From Aplidium turbinatum (taxonomy: Eukaryota > Chordata > Ascidiacea > Aplousobranchia > Polyclinidae), in NCBI GenBank assembly GCA_918807975.1, contig OU964921.1:44790498-44854497 (forward strand): a DNA stretch of 64,000 nucleotides, in the 5' to 3' direction. Numbering within the stretch: the stretch's first letter is position 1; the number at the start of each line of letters is the position of its first letter. The notes below the pieces were generated by a model, which saw only the letters and a program-made list of their open reading frames with translations, ran no database searches and was not told where the DNA came from. A program made the position numbers and the translations under genes. Shown in pieces: positions 9,918 through 21,261 of this stretch.

Positions 9918-12900
9918 CATAGCCGTAGGAGATGGGGGGGCAGGGGGGGTGGTCGCTCCCCCGCTGAAAAAAAAACGCCGCGAATTTGGGCAAAAATCTG
10001 CACTTATTTGGGCAAATCAATCTTATCGTAATGTTTTGACATTTTACCAGTTTAGAAAGTTTACGTAATTGTTATAATTTATGAGATATATACATTAATA
10101 TTTTCCAATCACTTATGTAAAGTGCATTTTCATCTATTTTGAAAATTGTTGCATAATGTGGTACGTATTGCAATTTGGGCAGAATGATAAGTTTCAATTC
10201 AACACCTGCAAAAAGTAAAGTGTAAAAGAACATAATTGGCAAGCAAAGTTAAGCTTATTAGTACTGATATTCACCAGCATGTACGTAGGCTGTATTTCTT
10301 CACAGTGAGATTTGTAAGCTTGCTAGGTAGCCTACTAATAACCTTAAATGGCTTTTGCTTTTTACTTTAATGTAGTTATTTCTAAAATTGCATTTGGGCA
10401 AAAATGTCCAGTTATTGGGAAAATCAATCTTACCATGAGTTTTCAAAATCTTTCTAGTTTAGAAATTTTTTTATAGTGTTGCATTTTGTATGAAATACAT
10501 TAACATTTTTCTTTAAATGTTAAATGTAGTGTCATCAAATTTGGAAATTTTGTATTTGGTATATTGCTATTTGGGCAGAATGTTAAGCTTCGATTCAGTA
10601 TATATCTGCAAAATGTAAGAAAATGCAATTAGCAAGCAGAGGTACAGGTAAGCTTATTACCGATGTTCATTAGAATATACACTACATTTCTTCATTGGTG
10701 GAATTTTGAAACCTTGCTGGGTAGCCTACTGGTAATCTGATGAGGTTTTTTGCTTCTTTCTCTATATTCTACTATTGTATTTATTTGTAAAAATATTTGG
10801 GCAAAAATGTCGAGTTATTGGAAAAATCAATCTTACCATGAGTTTTCAAAATCTTTCTAGTTTAGGAATTTGTTTATAGTGTTGCATTTTGTATGAAATA
10901 CATTAACATTTTTCTTTAAATGTTAAATGTAGTGTCATCAGTTTTGGAACTTTTGTATTTGGTGTATTGCAATTTGGGCAGAATGTTAAGCTTCGATTCA
11001 GTATATATCTGCAAAATGTAAGAAAATGCAATTATCAAGCAGAGGTACCGGTAAGCTTATTACCGATGTTCATTAGGATATACACTACATTTCTTCATTG
11101 GTGGAATTTTGAAACCTTGCTGGGTAGCCTACTGGTAATCTTATGAGGTTTTTTGCTTCTTTCTCTATATTCTACTATTGTATTTATTTGTAAAAATATT
11201 TGGGCAAAAATGTCTAGTTATTGGAAAAATCAATCTTACCATGAGTTTTCAAAATCTTTCTAGTTTAGGAATTTGTTTATAGTGTTGCATTTTGTATGAA
11301 ATACATTAACATTTTTTCTTTAAATGTTAAATGTAGTGTCATCAGTTTTGGAACTTTTGTATTTGGTGTATTGCAATTTGGGCAGAATGTTAAGCTTCGA
11401 TTCAGTATATATCTGCAAAATGTAAAATAATGCAATTAGCAAGCAGAGGTAAGCTATTACTAATATAATCATTAGGATATATATACACTACATTTCTTCA
11501 TTGGTGGAATTTTGAAACCCTGCTGGGTACTGGTAATCTTATGAGGTTTTTTGCTTCATTATCTATATTCTACTGATGTATTTATTTGTAAAAATATTTG
11601 GGCAAAAATGTCTAGTTATTAGGCAAATCAATCTTAGGCTACTATGAGTTTTCAACATCTTAACAGTTTAAAAACTTTGTATATTTGTTATAGTGTAATA
11701 TTTTGTATAAAATACAGTACATTAAGATTTTCCCATGAATGTAAACTGTGCCATCTTCAATTTTGGAAACTATTGTATTTGGTATGTTACAATTTGTAGA
11801 GAATGGTAAGCTTCGTTTTAGTATCTGTGAATTTTCCAGTGTTTGATTTCATGTATTTGTGAACTGAACTTGTGGGCTACAGTTGAAATGTTTTTTATAT
11901 ACATAAAAATTATTTTTTATATTAACTGCTGTTTGTCTTTGCCAGTCCTAGGGTTGATATGTTCAGCTATTTACCATATATGACACAGTACATATTATAG
12001 TAATCAATGATCAAAATATATAGGCAAGTGTTATGTTGCTTTGGCATCCAATTCATGCGGTTAAAATATCAGGCAATATAGACAGTATTGATGATGTTGT
12101 CTGTATTTTCTGGCAAGGATTGAGTTTGAAGTTATTACCTATATATGAGTTATTTTGGTTCAGTGCCTGCGATTTCAGTAGTTGCTTCAACATGAACTTA
12201 TAATATCTTGGTACCGTACAGTAATTATGTTAATGAAAAAACATTGGCTATAACTTCACTGCAATATGAGATCAATATTCATACTAATACTAATAGCAAC
12301 TTAGTTTTGTTCAAAGGTGCAAATTTGATGTGCATAGTATGATAAACTGTACAGTAGAATTCTTTTCAGGTTGTAAGTAGCATGGATTAAGTAATGTTAC
12401 TAGTTTGATAAGTAAATAGGTTGTTATTTAAGATTTTTTCAATGCAAATTTACGAATCTTGACTCTTGATATTTTAAACTATCTTTGTAATGAAAAGATT
12501 CAGCTACTTTTGGTCTGGCTTTTTATTGCAATTGAGCTAGAGATTTTGAAATGATCTGACGACTTGGATATTTAGCCACTGTTGTCCAGTTATTGTTGAA
12601 TTCTCAGTTTAAATTGTTGTTGAATCCAGGTAGGCCTAATATATATACATATTTTTGTGCCACAAGAAAATTATTTAAATTTGATGGTTTATTTAGTTTA
12701 AAGTTAATTCAGCCTTGTTTTGCTAAGTTGAACGTTTTGCTGCCTGTGTTTTTGTACACCGCCAAGTTGATGACTGTGGAGTTCTTAGACTGCACTATCT
12801 CAGAGGTTGTGAGTAATTTTATGTTTTTGAAAATATATACGCAAAGACACAATTTGGGCAAAATTTGGAAAATTTGGGCAAATTTTGTTCGCCCCCCCAA

Positions 12901-12925
12901 AATGTTTTACTCTCCTACGGCTATG
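9918..12925. mobile_element. 3 kb non-autonomous TIR element with internal tandem units
   Basis: The ends CATAGCCGTAGGAG and CTCCTACGGCTATG are exact inverted repeats. An 8 bp target duplication TACAAGAG lies at 9910-9917 and 12926-12933. The interior is non-coding and dominated by about 400 bp tandem units. The 8 bp duplication fits hAT, but the terminal CATAG is not the usual CAGnG, so the superfamily is uncertain. Confidence 0.8.
9975..11830. repeat. Tandem repeat, about 400 bp units, five copies
   Basis: The phrase TTTGGGCAAAAATGTC.AGTTATTGG recurs near 10395, 10797, 11201 and 11599, with a diverged first copy near 9985. Each unit contains AATTTGGGCAGAATG.TAAGCTTCG about 160 bp later and a CTTGCTGGGTAGCCTACTGG segment. 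The middle units are nearly identical and the outer two diverged, as expected for unequal exchange. Confidence 0.85.
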
Positions 12926-13572
12926 TACAAGAGTGATCACTTTAAGCAAGCTGACTAAAATAAAACTAAATCCAAGCAAAGTTTGACTGAGTAAAGCTAC
13001 GATACTTGAAGAATAAGCTATAGCCCACAATACCAATCCGAAGTTCGTTAGAAACGGCCTCTCCATAAAAAGTAAGTTATTAGGCCTACTATGGTAGATG
13101 CCGGGATGGATGTTATATTGTAAGAATAACATAGGCCTACATGCTAAATACCGAATAAGTAAATGCAAATACATTAGTTCAGTTTAGATGTTTTTATTTC
13201 TGACCATCACATCAAAAAACAGTAGGCTACACGTCAACATAGCAAAGGTCGAGAAAAGGGTAGAAGCAACAAAACGCGAACGTTAAAACGTGCTTGTAAC
13301 GGAAGTAGGCTAAGTTATTAAGTTGGAAGGAATTTGGCACGGTCGCAACACCTTCAGAAAAATTTAAGACAGAAAGGGAAATAAAAGAAATGTTACAAAA
13401 AAATAAAAACAACAACCAATACTTTTATAGCTTTAGCTGATATTTTCAAGAATTGTATAAATAAACAATTGCTATGAAGATCGACCATGGTGCGTTATCA
13501 AGAGTGCTGATGGTAAGGAGAAGAACACGTGTTGATGCGTTTAGCTCATAGCAAAATTACAGGAACCTATAC
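12926..13572. other. No gene recognised; dispersed repeat piece
   Basis: Sequence at about 13250-13370 (GGTAGAAGC.ACAAAACGCG.ACGTTA...GGCACGGTCGCAACAC) reappears at about 55750-55850. It is a non-coding repeat of unknown class. Nothing else is recognised here. Confidence 0.5.
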
Positions 13573-13693
13573 CAGTGCCGGTCTTAGAATATTTCGGGCC
13601 CTGTGCAGAATATGCTTTCCGGGCCCCAATAACAATGATCCAATTCAGCAGCGTAGCTAGGTATATTAAAAGGGGAAGGGGTGGCGACGTGGT

Positions 13694-15477
13694 CAGGGGC
13701 GCCGGAACGATTTTTGACTGGGGGGGGCAAGATTACGAAAAAAGGGCACTTTTGTTTACTAAAAGGCCAATTTTTTTTCAAGTTTTAAGATAAGACATAG
13801 CGATAATGCTAATCTATCAGCTCACTGTGTATTGAGTAATGATAGCCTACAAGTGTCCGGTATACAAAGAAGGGCATCATGCTATTTTATAATGATGTAA
13901 CCTACTGTCAAGCCTTAAAGCAGCCTGCGGCCATGGCCGCTAAGTAGTGCTTGAATGAACCGCCGGTGCTACCTCCTCAATCGGCCAAGTTTGGCCGCCG
14001 GTCTCTCCTAGCCAATTATTTAATTTCGCAATGCAATGATCGTGGATTAACTGTCGAAAGCATGCAGTATCAAAGAGTGACGCAAAGTTAGGTCAGCGCG
14101 TCATAATCGCCACTGTTGCATTGTGTGGGGAATATCTGTTATTGATGGAATATCCATCTGCGATCGCCAGCGCTCTAAGTCTTGTTTGTAGTTCCCGACG
14201 TTTATTTTTACAAAGTCTTAATCCGAATTGCTAATTTACATCGGCTGGCAATATTGTCGTTTTTATGTCGATTCGATGTTGTCGGACATTGAACCGTTGT
14301 TAAAAAGGAGAACAAAGTTAGTTGACATCAATGGGGAAAACATTTTTTGATCATATTTTGCAAAAATTATGCTTCTTTTAGTAATGTTTTTTAGTAATGT
14401 ACATCATTGAAATAGCTAAAACCTCAATTGCTAAGGCAACAGGATCAGATGTCAGTAGATGTAACAGAAAAATAATTTCGCACTTGCTAGTGCATCGTCA
14501 GTTCTGATAAAGGGCAGTTAAAGCCTACAAGTAATGTTTTAATCATTGAAATACTTATTTTATTACCTTGCCGTCATCGTCAACACATGTCGAACGTTGT
14601 TTTTCGTTGCTAAAAAGAATTCTAGGGGAGTAGCGAACTTTTATAAAATCAGCCACATTGGAGACACTCGTGCGAGTGTCTTTGTTTGTTTGTTTGTTTG
14701 TTTATCTTTATCCTGCATTGAGAGAAAGCGGACTTGAGCGCTATGCATCGGTGTACGCCTTCCGACGTATACCTGACCCACGCTGCAGCCGACTGCAATG
14801 TCTGTTTCCGGTTGTCTACTATACTTATGACTTAAATTTGGTACTACCCATTACTCGAAATCGATCACTAGGTAGAGGCAATTATCGTAAAGTTTCTTGC
14901 CCAGAGAAACAACAGCAAGTGCGGGTGGCTGGAGTCGAACATGCAGGCTTTCGACTGTGAGCCCAACGCGCTAATCACTCGCCATTGCTGCCGACTTGAA
15001 TAGTACTGGATTACAATCCCGATAAAGCAGTTATTGCGTGGTGCAGCGATTCTATTGTAGGACGTCGCCCAGGCTCAGACTTCAACAACGCTAAGTCATC
15101 ATTTTAGCATTGTTGCAAGTTTAATTCTATTTACTTGTGCTATCGTTATTTTTATTTTGTATTTTGGCCTCCAAGCACGCAGATTTGGCCGCCGAGAAGG
15201 AGCTCCCGGTAGGCCACGATGGCTGCCGAAAAAAAAAACGAGTTTTAAGGCCTGTACTGTGTTGCAAAATTTTGTGCCGTAAGTATTATTTTGAGGCAAA
15301 AATGAAAGATTATAATTAGGCTAAAAGCGAAAAGCAGAAATTGTTATATTGCAAAATGTGCAGTAGCTTACATGACTTCAAAAGGGCACCATTGCCCCCC
15401 CTGCCCCTCCATCTGCAAAAAATTTGAGGGCAGGGGGGGCATTCGCCCCCCCTGTCCCCCCGCTTCCGGCGCCCCTA
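13694..15477. mobile_element. Nested hAT-like element
   Basis: CAGGGGCGCCGGAA at the left pairs with TTCCGGCGCCCCT at the right. An exact 8 bp duplication GACGTGGT lies at 13686-13693 and 15478-15485. It contains the SINE at 14681-14995 and G-rich/C-rich stretches near both ends. It is non-coding. Confidence 0.8.
14681..14995 (-). mobile_element. tRNA-derived SINE, copy 1 (minus strand)
   Basis: It is about 90% or more identical to 16694-17007. On the minus strand it begins with a tRNA-Ser-like head (B box GTTCGACTCC; this copy has lost part of the A box). It continues through a body containing CACTTGCTGTTGTTTCTC and ends in (CAAA)n. Confidence 0.85.
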
Positions 15478-16077
15478 GACGTGGTCGCCGAGAGCGACAC
15501 CCAGCGGCGGGGGGTCTGGGAGGCCTCCCGCACAAAATTTTGAAAAATTACTTTGAATTTGGGGCAATCTGAGAGCATGTTGAACAAAAATTTGGGTATG
15601 AATATTACTGTAAAATGGTGCTGTTCGGTGGCATAGCAAAAGGATAAGATCATGCTTTCTTTGGCACTTTTCGGAAATAAAGCTATGTCTCTATGTTGAG
15701 TCTGGATGCCACCTATTTCGTCCTCTGAAAAATTCGTACCCCGATTTCGTACCCTGAAATTGTGTAACAAATCAAATTTCGACCTATTTCGTCCCATGAA
15801 AAGATCGAGAAAAATTTTGAAATGTTTGCGGCTACGCCGATCAGCGACTTCGGCTATGTTGTTTTTTTTTCTCGATCTTTTCAGGGTACGAAATGTTTAG
15901 GAGATGAAATAAGTTGCACTCGTTGTTTTCTTGTTGCTAATTCCTTTGTTGAATTCACTTGTTAAATTTTTCCATTGGCAATAACAAAATTACTGCATTT
16001 GCTGAGTAAATTGCGGGCCCCCTAATTTGCGGGCCCTGTGCGATCGCACGGTTTGCACACCCCAAAGACCGGCACTG

Positions 16078-16269
16078 CCTATACAATGCCTGCTACTCCA
16101 GCATTCCCTGAAACTTATTCAAATAGAATCATTAATAAACAATTCACAGCAATAAGTCATTATGAAGTTTCAAGTATTTGTAATTGTAAGGTTAACCAAG
16201 TGAGTGAACAGCAGTAATTAAGTAGGCAAAACAACAAGGCGATGCAGTGAGGAACGTAACTGCCTTAAC
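16078..16269. other. Intergenic, nothing recognised
   Basis: This is a short AT-rich spacer between the hAT pair and the LINE tail. Confidence 0.5.
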
Positions 16270-16311
16270 TTTTATTCTTCTTCTTCTTCTTTCGTTTGAG
16301 ACTAGATCAAA

Positions 16312-16690
16312 TCAAATTTCAGGGCAGGTGATGGAGAGCCAGGTGAGTGTAGCTTCGTCCAGCGTTGCTATACCATGCGTTCCATTTGGTGCCTTATAGA
16401 TCGGACATTCGAGAACGACATGGTCAGCAGTTTGTTCCTCCGCGCCGCATTCGCAGGCCGGTGAGGAAGCCAAACCCCACTTGTGCATGTTGGAATGGAA
16501 GCGACCGACTCCGGTTCGGATTCTGTTGAGCTTGACCCAAGTCGGCCGAGGCAGGTCCATACCAGGGGGGCGCGCCACCGGGTGAGGTATAAAACGATGT
16601 AGTTTCGTGTCGGTGGCACACCACGCTGCATTCCAATTGTCTTCCATGAAGTGTGCTGCGCTGATGGCATGATCGCTGAATGGATGTAGT
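16312..16690 (-). CDS. LINE C-terminal segment beyond the SINE
   Basis: This is the continuation of the LINE protein after the SINE, in a different frame. WVKLNRIRTGVGRF is followed by MHKWGLASSPACECG, EEQTADHVVLECPIY and the closing LSITCPEI. The Cys/His spacing (CECG...H..LEC) is the small zinc-knuckle-like tail common in Jockey/I-group LINEs. The SINE breaks it from the RT, so no full-length protein can be made. Confidence 0.8.
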
Positions 16691-16693
16691 AAT

Positions 16694-17007
16694 TGTTTGT
16701 TTGTTTGTTTGTTTATCTTTATCCTGCATTGCGGGAAAGCGGACTTGAGCGCTATGCATCGGTTTACGCCTTCCGACGTACACCTGACCCACGCTGCAGC
16801 CGACGGTAATGTCTGTTTCCGGTTGTCTACTCTACTTATGACTTAAATTTGGTACTACCCATTACTCGAAATCGATCACTAGGTAGAGGCAATTATCGTA
16901 AAGTTTCTTGCCCAGAGAAACAACAGCAAGTGCGGGTGGCTGGAGTCGAACATGCAGGCTCTCGACTGCGAGCCCAACGCGCTAACCACTCGGCCACGGC
17001 TGCCGAC
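16694..17007 (-). mobile_element. tRNA-derived SINE, copy 2, inside the LINE
   Basis: The head at the right end has a clear A box (TGGCCGAGTGGTTAGCG) and a B box (GTTCGACTCC). It is tRNA-Ser-like with a degraded anticodon arm. The body matches 14681-14995 and the tail is (CAAA)n. LINE coding sequence resumes at both borders. I could not identify a clear target duplication. Confidence 0.85.
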
Positions 17008-18948
17008 TTCAACAGCAGCTGGCCAAAGGGGTGTCTTGACTTTAATTGCCGGGGAGATTCCTGAGGTGGGATGTGAGTTTTGCATGAACCAAGTGGTTAG
17101 GATCCCCGCCCGGCGAGCCAGGTGTATAAGGGCTCCCTTTCGGCGAAGCTCAGCAGGTTGGATGCCTGCGAGGATTGGTAAATACTCTGTTGGAGTTGGG
17201 CGCAGGCATCCAGTTACAGTTCGCAATGCGTCGTTGATTGGGCTGTCGATGAGACGGGTGTGGGCACTGCAGCACCAGGCAGGGGCGCAGTATTCAGCAG
17301 TGGAGTGGACCAACGCCAGGGTTGCAGTGCGCAAGGTGTCAGCACCTGCATCCCAAGTTGTGCCTGCCAAACGTCTCAGCAGGGCGACGCGAGATGTCAG
17401 CTTTTTGCGTGGTGACTGTAAATGGTGACGGTATGTGAGTGACCAGTCAAGTGTAACCCCAAGGTATGTAGGTTCTGGGCAGGGCGGCAAAATTTTGCCG
17501 TTAACGGTCACTTTCAGGTCACGTTTTGCCTCCCTGTTGCTGAGATGGAAGGCTGCCGTCACAGTTTTACTTTCGCTGAGCTTCAGTTTCCATTGGTGAA
17601 GGTATCCAGATATGGTCGTCATGTCTTGGCTCAACGTCATTTCTAATGATTGCCAGTCTTTCGCAGAGTGCAAGATGGCCAAGTCATCAGCATATGCATA
17701 TTTGTCAGATGTTGTTGATGGTAGGTCATGCATATAGACATTGAAAAGGAGGGGAGCCAAGACTGATCCCTGTGGGACACCGTTTTTGAGTCGCCGCAGT
17801 CTACTTGGTTTTCCGCTTCCGGTGGTAAGGGTAAAACTCCTGTTGTGGATGAGTTCCATGATCATTTTGACCATGTGCCTGTCAGGGAGTAAGCGGAGTA
17901 GTTTGTAGACTAGACCACGGTGCCAAACAGTGTCATAGGCTGCTGTTAGGTCGATAAAGACAGCCCCTGCTTTCTTTTTTGCCGAGAAACTCTCCTCAAT
18001 ATCCTGAGTTAGTAGTGTGACTTGGTGTACAGTTGACCTCCCGTGTCGGAATCCAGCTTGTTCTTTGGGAAGCAGTGGGTCAATTATTGGTTCGACACGA
18101 GCGTAGATCAGTCTCTCAAGGATCTTAAAAGGGATGCAGAGCAAGGAGATGAGGCGATAGCTTTTTGCATCGTCTAGTGGTTTGTTTGGCTTAGGGATCG
18201 CGACGACCAGAGATCTTCTCCATACTTTAGGAATCTTGAGGCGGCGCAGGCAGGACGACAGGAAATCGCATAACCAGGACTTTAGAACATAACCAGCGTG
18301 CATGATAAGCTCTGGACATATCCTATCTGGACCAGGGGCCTTACCAGGTTTTAGGTGCTTGAGGGCAGCATTAAATTCGCTCCGTGAGAAGGAGCTAGAA
18401 ATGCTCTTCTGGTCCGGTGTGTTGATCTTCCATAGCTTTTTCACTTCTTTGGTAACAAACCGATCGGAGGTACGATCACACGGCTTATATATCCCATTTT
18501 TTATTACCTGCGATGCGATCTTATTAGCAGGAATGGGACATTGTCGGGGTGATTGTCTTGATCGTCCCGTAAGGTTATTGAGTGTGCTCCACGCTGTACG
18601 GCTTGAGTGCGAGAGATCGATAGATTGGATAGTCTCTGTCCAGCGTTCGTTTCTTTTTGCATCGAGTCTTTCCAGAAGAGGCTTGGCGGCTGAGGGTGTT
18701 GTTTGACCATCTGAAGAGCTAACAAAAGATTGGTAGAGGCGCTCGCACTCTGCATCCCAGCATGGAGTGTAGTTACTTCTACGACCTCGAGGGATGGCTT
18801 GTTTGGCACATGTTAAGATGGTGTTGCAAAAGTCCTGGTAGGCCTCGTCCACATTGTGACAGTTAGGTGGAGGTAACTCATTTGTGAACTTGATGGTAAG
18901 GAGGCTAAAGCGATTCCAGTCGGCTTTACGGAAGTTCTCACCGCTCAA
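17008..18948 (-). CDS. LINE reverse transcriptase, open frame, 5' truncated
   Basis: This is one open frame of about 645 residues before it runs into the SINE. In order it has a pre-RT linker, SYRLISLLCIPFKILERLIY, QAGFRHGRSTVHQV, GAVFIDLTAAYDTVWH (motif A), NGVPQGSVLAPLLFNVYM (motif B), YAYADDLAILH (catalytic YADD, near 17690), a thumb region and TYLGVTLDWSLTYRHHL. These are the standard non-LTR RT motifs and the catalytic aspartates are present. The first codon is TTG with a stop just upstream, so the true start is lost with the endonuclease. RT clade assignment is approximate. Confidence 0.88.
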
Positions 18949-18950
18949 CT

Positions 18951-19208
18951 TTCATTCAAACATTGGAATAAATAGAGTTAATAGATATATTGCACAAGCA
19001 AAAACCTTTTCAGCTTATCAAAAATTATCACAATTAAGTTGCATAAATTCTATTGCTCAAGATGAAAAAAGAAACTTGTTTGAAAATATTTTTTGAAAGC
19101 ATCCAAATATTGAAATTCCCAGATCTGCAAAAACCGAATCTCTGCGAAACAATATTAAAGTCTCATCATCAAAAACAAAACAGTGCCATCGTTAAATTTA
19201 AAAAAAAA
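18951..19208. other. Flank between LINE and tRNA, unassigned
   Basis: The plus strand reads NRVNRYIAQAKTFSAYQKLS and DEKRNLFENIF, then HPNIEIPRSAKTESLRNNI in another frame. This looks like a piece of a protein, but I do not recognise the family. It stops where the LINE begins, so it was probably cut by that insertion. Confidence 0.35.
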
Positions 19209-19209
19209 T

Positions 19210-19280
19210 GCGTCGACCGGGAGTCGAACCCGGAACTAGTGCTTGGAAGGCACCAATGCTAACCGTTACACCATCGACGC
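19210..19280 (-). tRNA. tRNA-Gly(TCC), solitary
   Basis: Seven acceptor pairs (GCGTCGA/TCGACGC) are perfect. The anticodon loop CTTCCAA gives anticodon TCC, the T arm CCGGG-TTCGACT-CCCGG is perfect and the B box is GGTTCGACTCC. A run of nine Ts follows directly on the minus strand (19208-19200), a strong Pol III terminator. It has no 142 bp repeat around it and lies opposite in orientation to the array at 21-56 kb, whose consensus it matches exactly. It is the best candidate for an expressed or founder gene. Confidence 0.93.
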
Positions 19281-21179
19281 CGACGACCTAGTCTTTTACA
19301 ACTAGGCGTTTTATTACAAGAAATATCAGTTGACTGTGCTGTGAGCTCAAAATTCAATTCAATTTATTTTTCGTTGTCAGAATACAAAAGAAATGATATT
19401 GTGAAAAAGAAATACAGTAACAAAACCAACAAAAGGAAAAGGTGGCAAAACCATAATGGTTTAAGACGTGCATAAAAGGATCTAATATTGCGGTATATGC
19501 ATCGATAAATATAGTTAAGCACGGCCACCAAACCTGATACATTAAAACAAGTAGATGAATAAGTTAAGAATCAGTCGCCTCCTCGTTCCTAAAACAACTG
19601 GAGCGTCAATTCTTAAAGCAATGAGAACACGACTGAACCCAACAACATCACAAAAACAAACTAAAACACACACACATATTGTAATTACATAAGGGACTAT
19701 CAAAACAAGGACTATTTACAGGTTTTATACAGAAATAAAGTGTTCGCAGCAACGAAATTAAGTAGCTTATAGAATGCAGAACAAATACACAATATGGCAG
19801 CTCATTATTAAGATAAAATAGTTAAAAAAGCTTTGTTTTTTAAATTAATTTCCAGCACATGTAAGAGCATAAGAAGTATGATGATATAGCAGCGCGTTTT
19901 TCGTATTGCCAATAAGAGTTGAATCATCTTTTATAGCGTCAGTGAAGGATGGAGTGTTTTGGTATCGCTAATGAGAGGTGGAGATTCTTTGGTAGTGCCG
20001 ATGAAGGATGTAGTGTCTGAGCTGTTTCAAGCATCTTTTCCAAACCAATCTAAACAATAATCTTACGAAAAGTCAAGCGATCCTCTAAACAAACATAATA
20101 GCTTATAATAATCAGGGGGTAGTTAGATGCAAGCTTGTAGTAACTTAGTGATATATTCTTATCTGGCAATATAAAATTATGCAATACAGTATAGTAGCTT
20201 ATTCATGGAAGAGTAAAGATAGTAATCATCAAAATCACATTTCAATATTTTTTGTCTTGCACGTTGCACAGCGCATCACTTTAAAATGTAGGCTACACAG
20301 TACTGTACACGCAACATAGCAGTGATTGTGGAATGGATGCTTGAAATCTAAATATTTTGTTTCTATTGAATTTATTCCATTTGCGAAGTTGTATCATCAT
20401 AATGTTTTTGCAAAATTCATTGCTATTTTTCTATTTGAAACCATAGTTAATAACTATGTTGAAACGAAATTGCTTTGTGAACAATTTTGTTTCATTTTGA
20501 CTTCGAAATGAAATTAAAAAAAGTTCAAGTCCCAAATAACGACTTAAAAGTCTTCTCAAAACGCTTTACCAGCCAGCGTTTTGAGAAACTAACTTTGTTC
20601 TGTTCCGGTAGAAATCCATCATTCCATTTCATCACAAAAATTTCTTCCATCTGCAAACTTTGTGGTTTTGTGGAAATAGTTTCTAGATGTAAATGTAGCC
20701 TACCGCCCTGGTGTTACAACTACTGTAGAAGACATAGGCTACAACTTCGACGACGATACATCTGTGATCTTTTTTCGGTGCAACTACAAAACTTGGTGTA
20801 GCCTACAGCAGAGCTGGATCAAATAGCCTACGTATAGTTTTAGTTCAATTACGTTGCAATTTCGCGATCAACTGTTTTAATCGCAAATAAAATTAATTTC
20901 GCGTTGCAATTACAAAGATTAAAAGTTTCAATATTTATGTTTATCGATGATATTTACTGTTTGCTTTTATTAAAAACAAGTAGAATTTTGTTTGATAACG
21001 ATTTGGTTAAGAAAATTGTCTGTATAGGCTACATAGTAAGGTAAAGCTTTGGTAGAGAGTTTTGGTAGAGAGTTTTTTTTAATGCTATTGAAGACTCACA
21101 AAGCAAAAGTTCAGGAAACTTGTCACCTTTTGAAATTTTTCTTTGTGTTATAAAGTTTAATAAAAAAATCGACGCTAAT
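19281..21179. other. Gene-poor spacer with old repeats
   Basis: It contains the reverse-read LINE-like tail near 19350, a repeat shared with 9590-9760, the inverted partner (20340-20640) of the 6030-6290 repeat, and near 21040 a CTTTGGTAGAGAGTTT pair. That pair is the complement of Penelope-like ends (ACTCTCTACCAAAG). No gene is recognised. Confidence 0.5.
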
Positions 21180-21240
21180 TATGACACCAGCATGGTTGTT
21201 TGGTAATTGATAAATGCAGCAAAATTTGTTTGCAAAAACA
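21180..21240 (-). repeat. Inverted array spacer at the left edge
   Basis: The complement of the array spacer (ATGACACCAGCATGGTTGTT, TTTGGTAATT, GCAGCAAAATTTG) meets the first direct unit head to head. The array therefore starts at an inversion junction and not with a simple unit. Confidence 0.75.
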
Positions 21241-21261
21241 ACCATGCTGGTGCCATCATCA

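Larger units (their letters stand above)
13573..16077. mobile_element. TIR element, hAT-like, hosting a second hAT
   Basis: The ends CAGTGCCGGTCTTAG and AAAGACCGGCACTG are inverted repeats. The 7 bp flank CCTATAC is duplicated at 13566-13572 and 16078-16084. Both ends carry GGGCCCTGTGC a little inside. No transposase frame is seen. Confidence 0.75.
16270..18950 (-). mobile_element. LINE, 5'-truncated, Jockey/I-group-like
   Basis: The element reads leftwards. At 18950 it begins just before the RT, so the endonuclease is missing. At the other end a stop codon (TGA) at 16309-16311 is followed by a short 3' UTR with (AAG)n-like repeats near 16272-16291. A SINE interrupts it at 16694-17007. A diverged relative of its C-terminus lies at 61128-61365. 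Confidence 0.85.

Noticed and set aside
13575-13793. Mirror open frames on both strands at 13575-13793
   Set aside because: They span the ends of two nested TIR elements and the GC-rich termini. This is not a gene.
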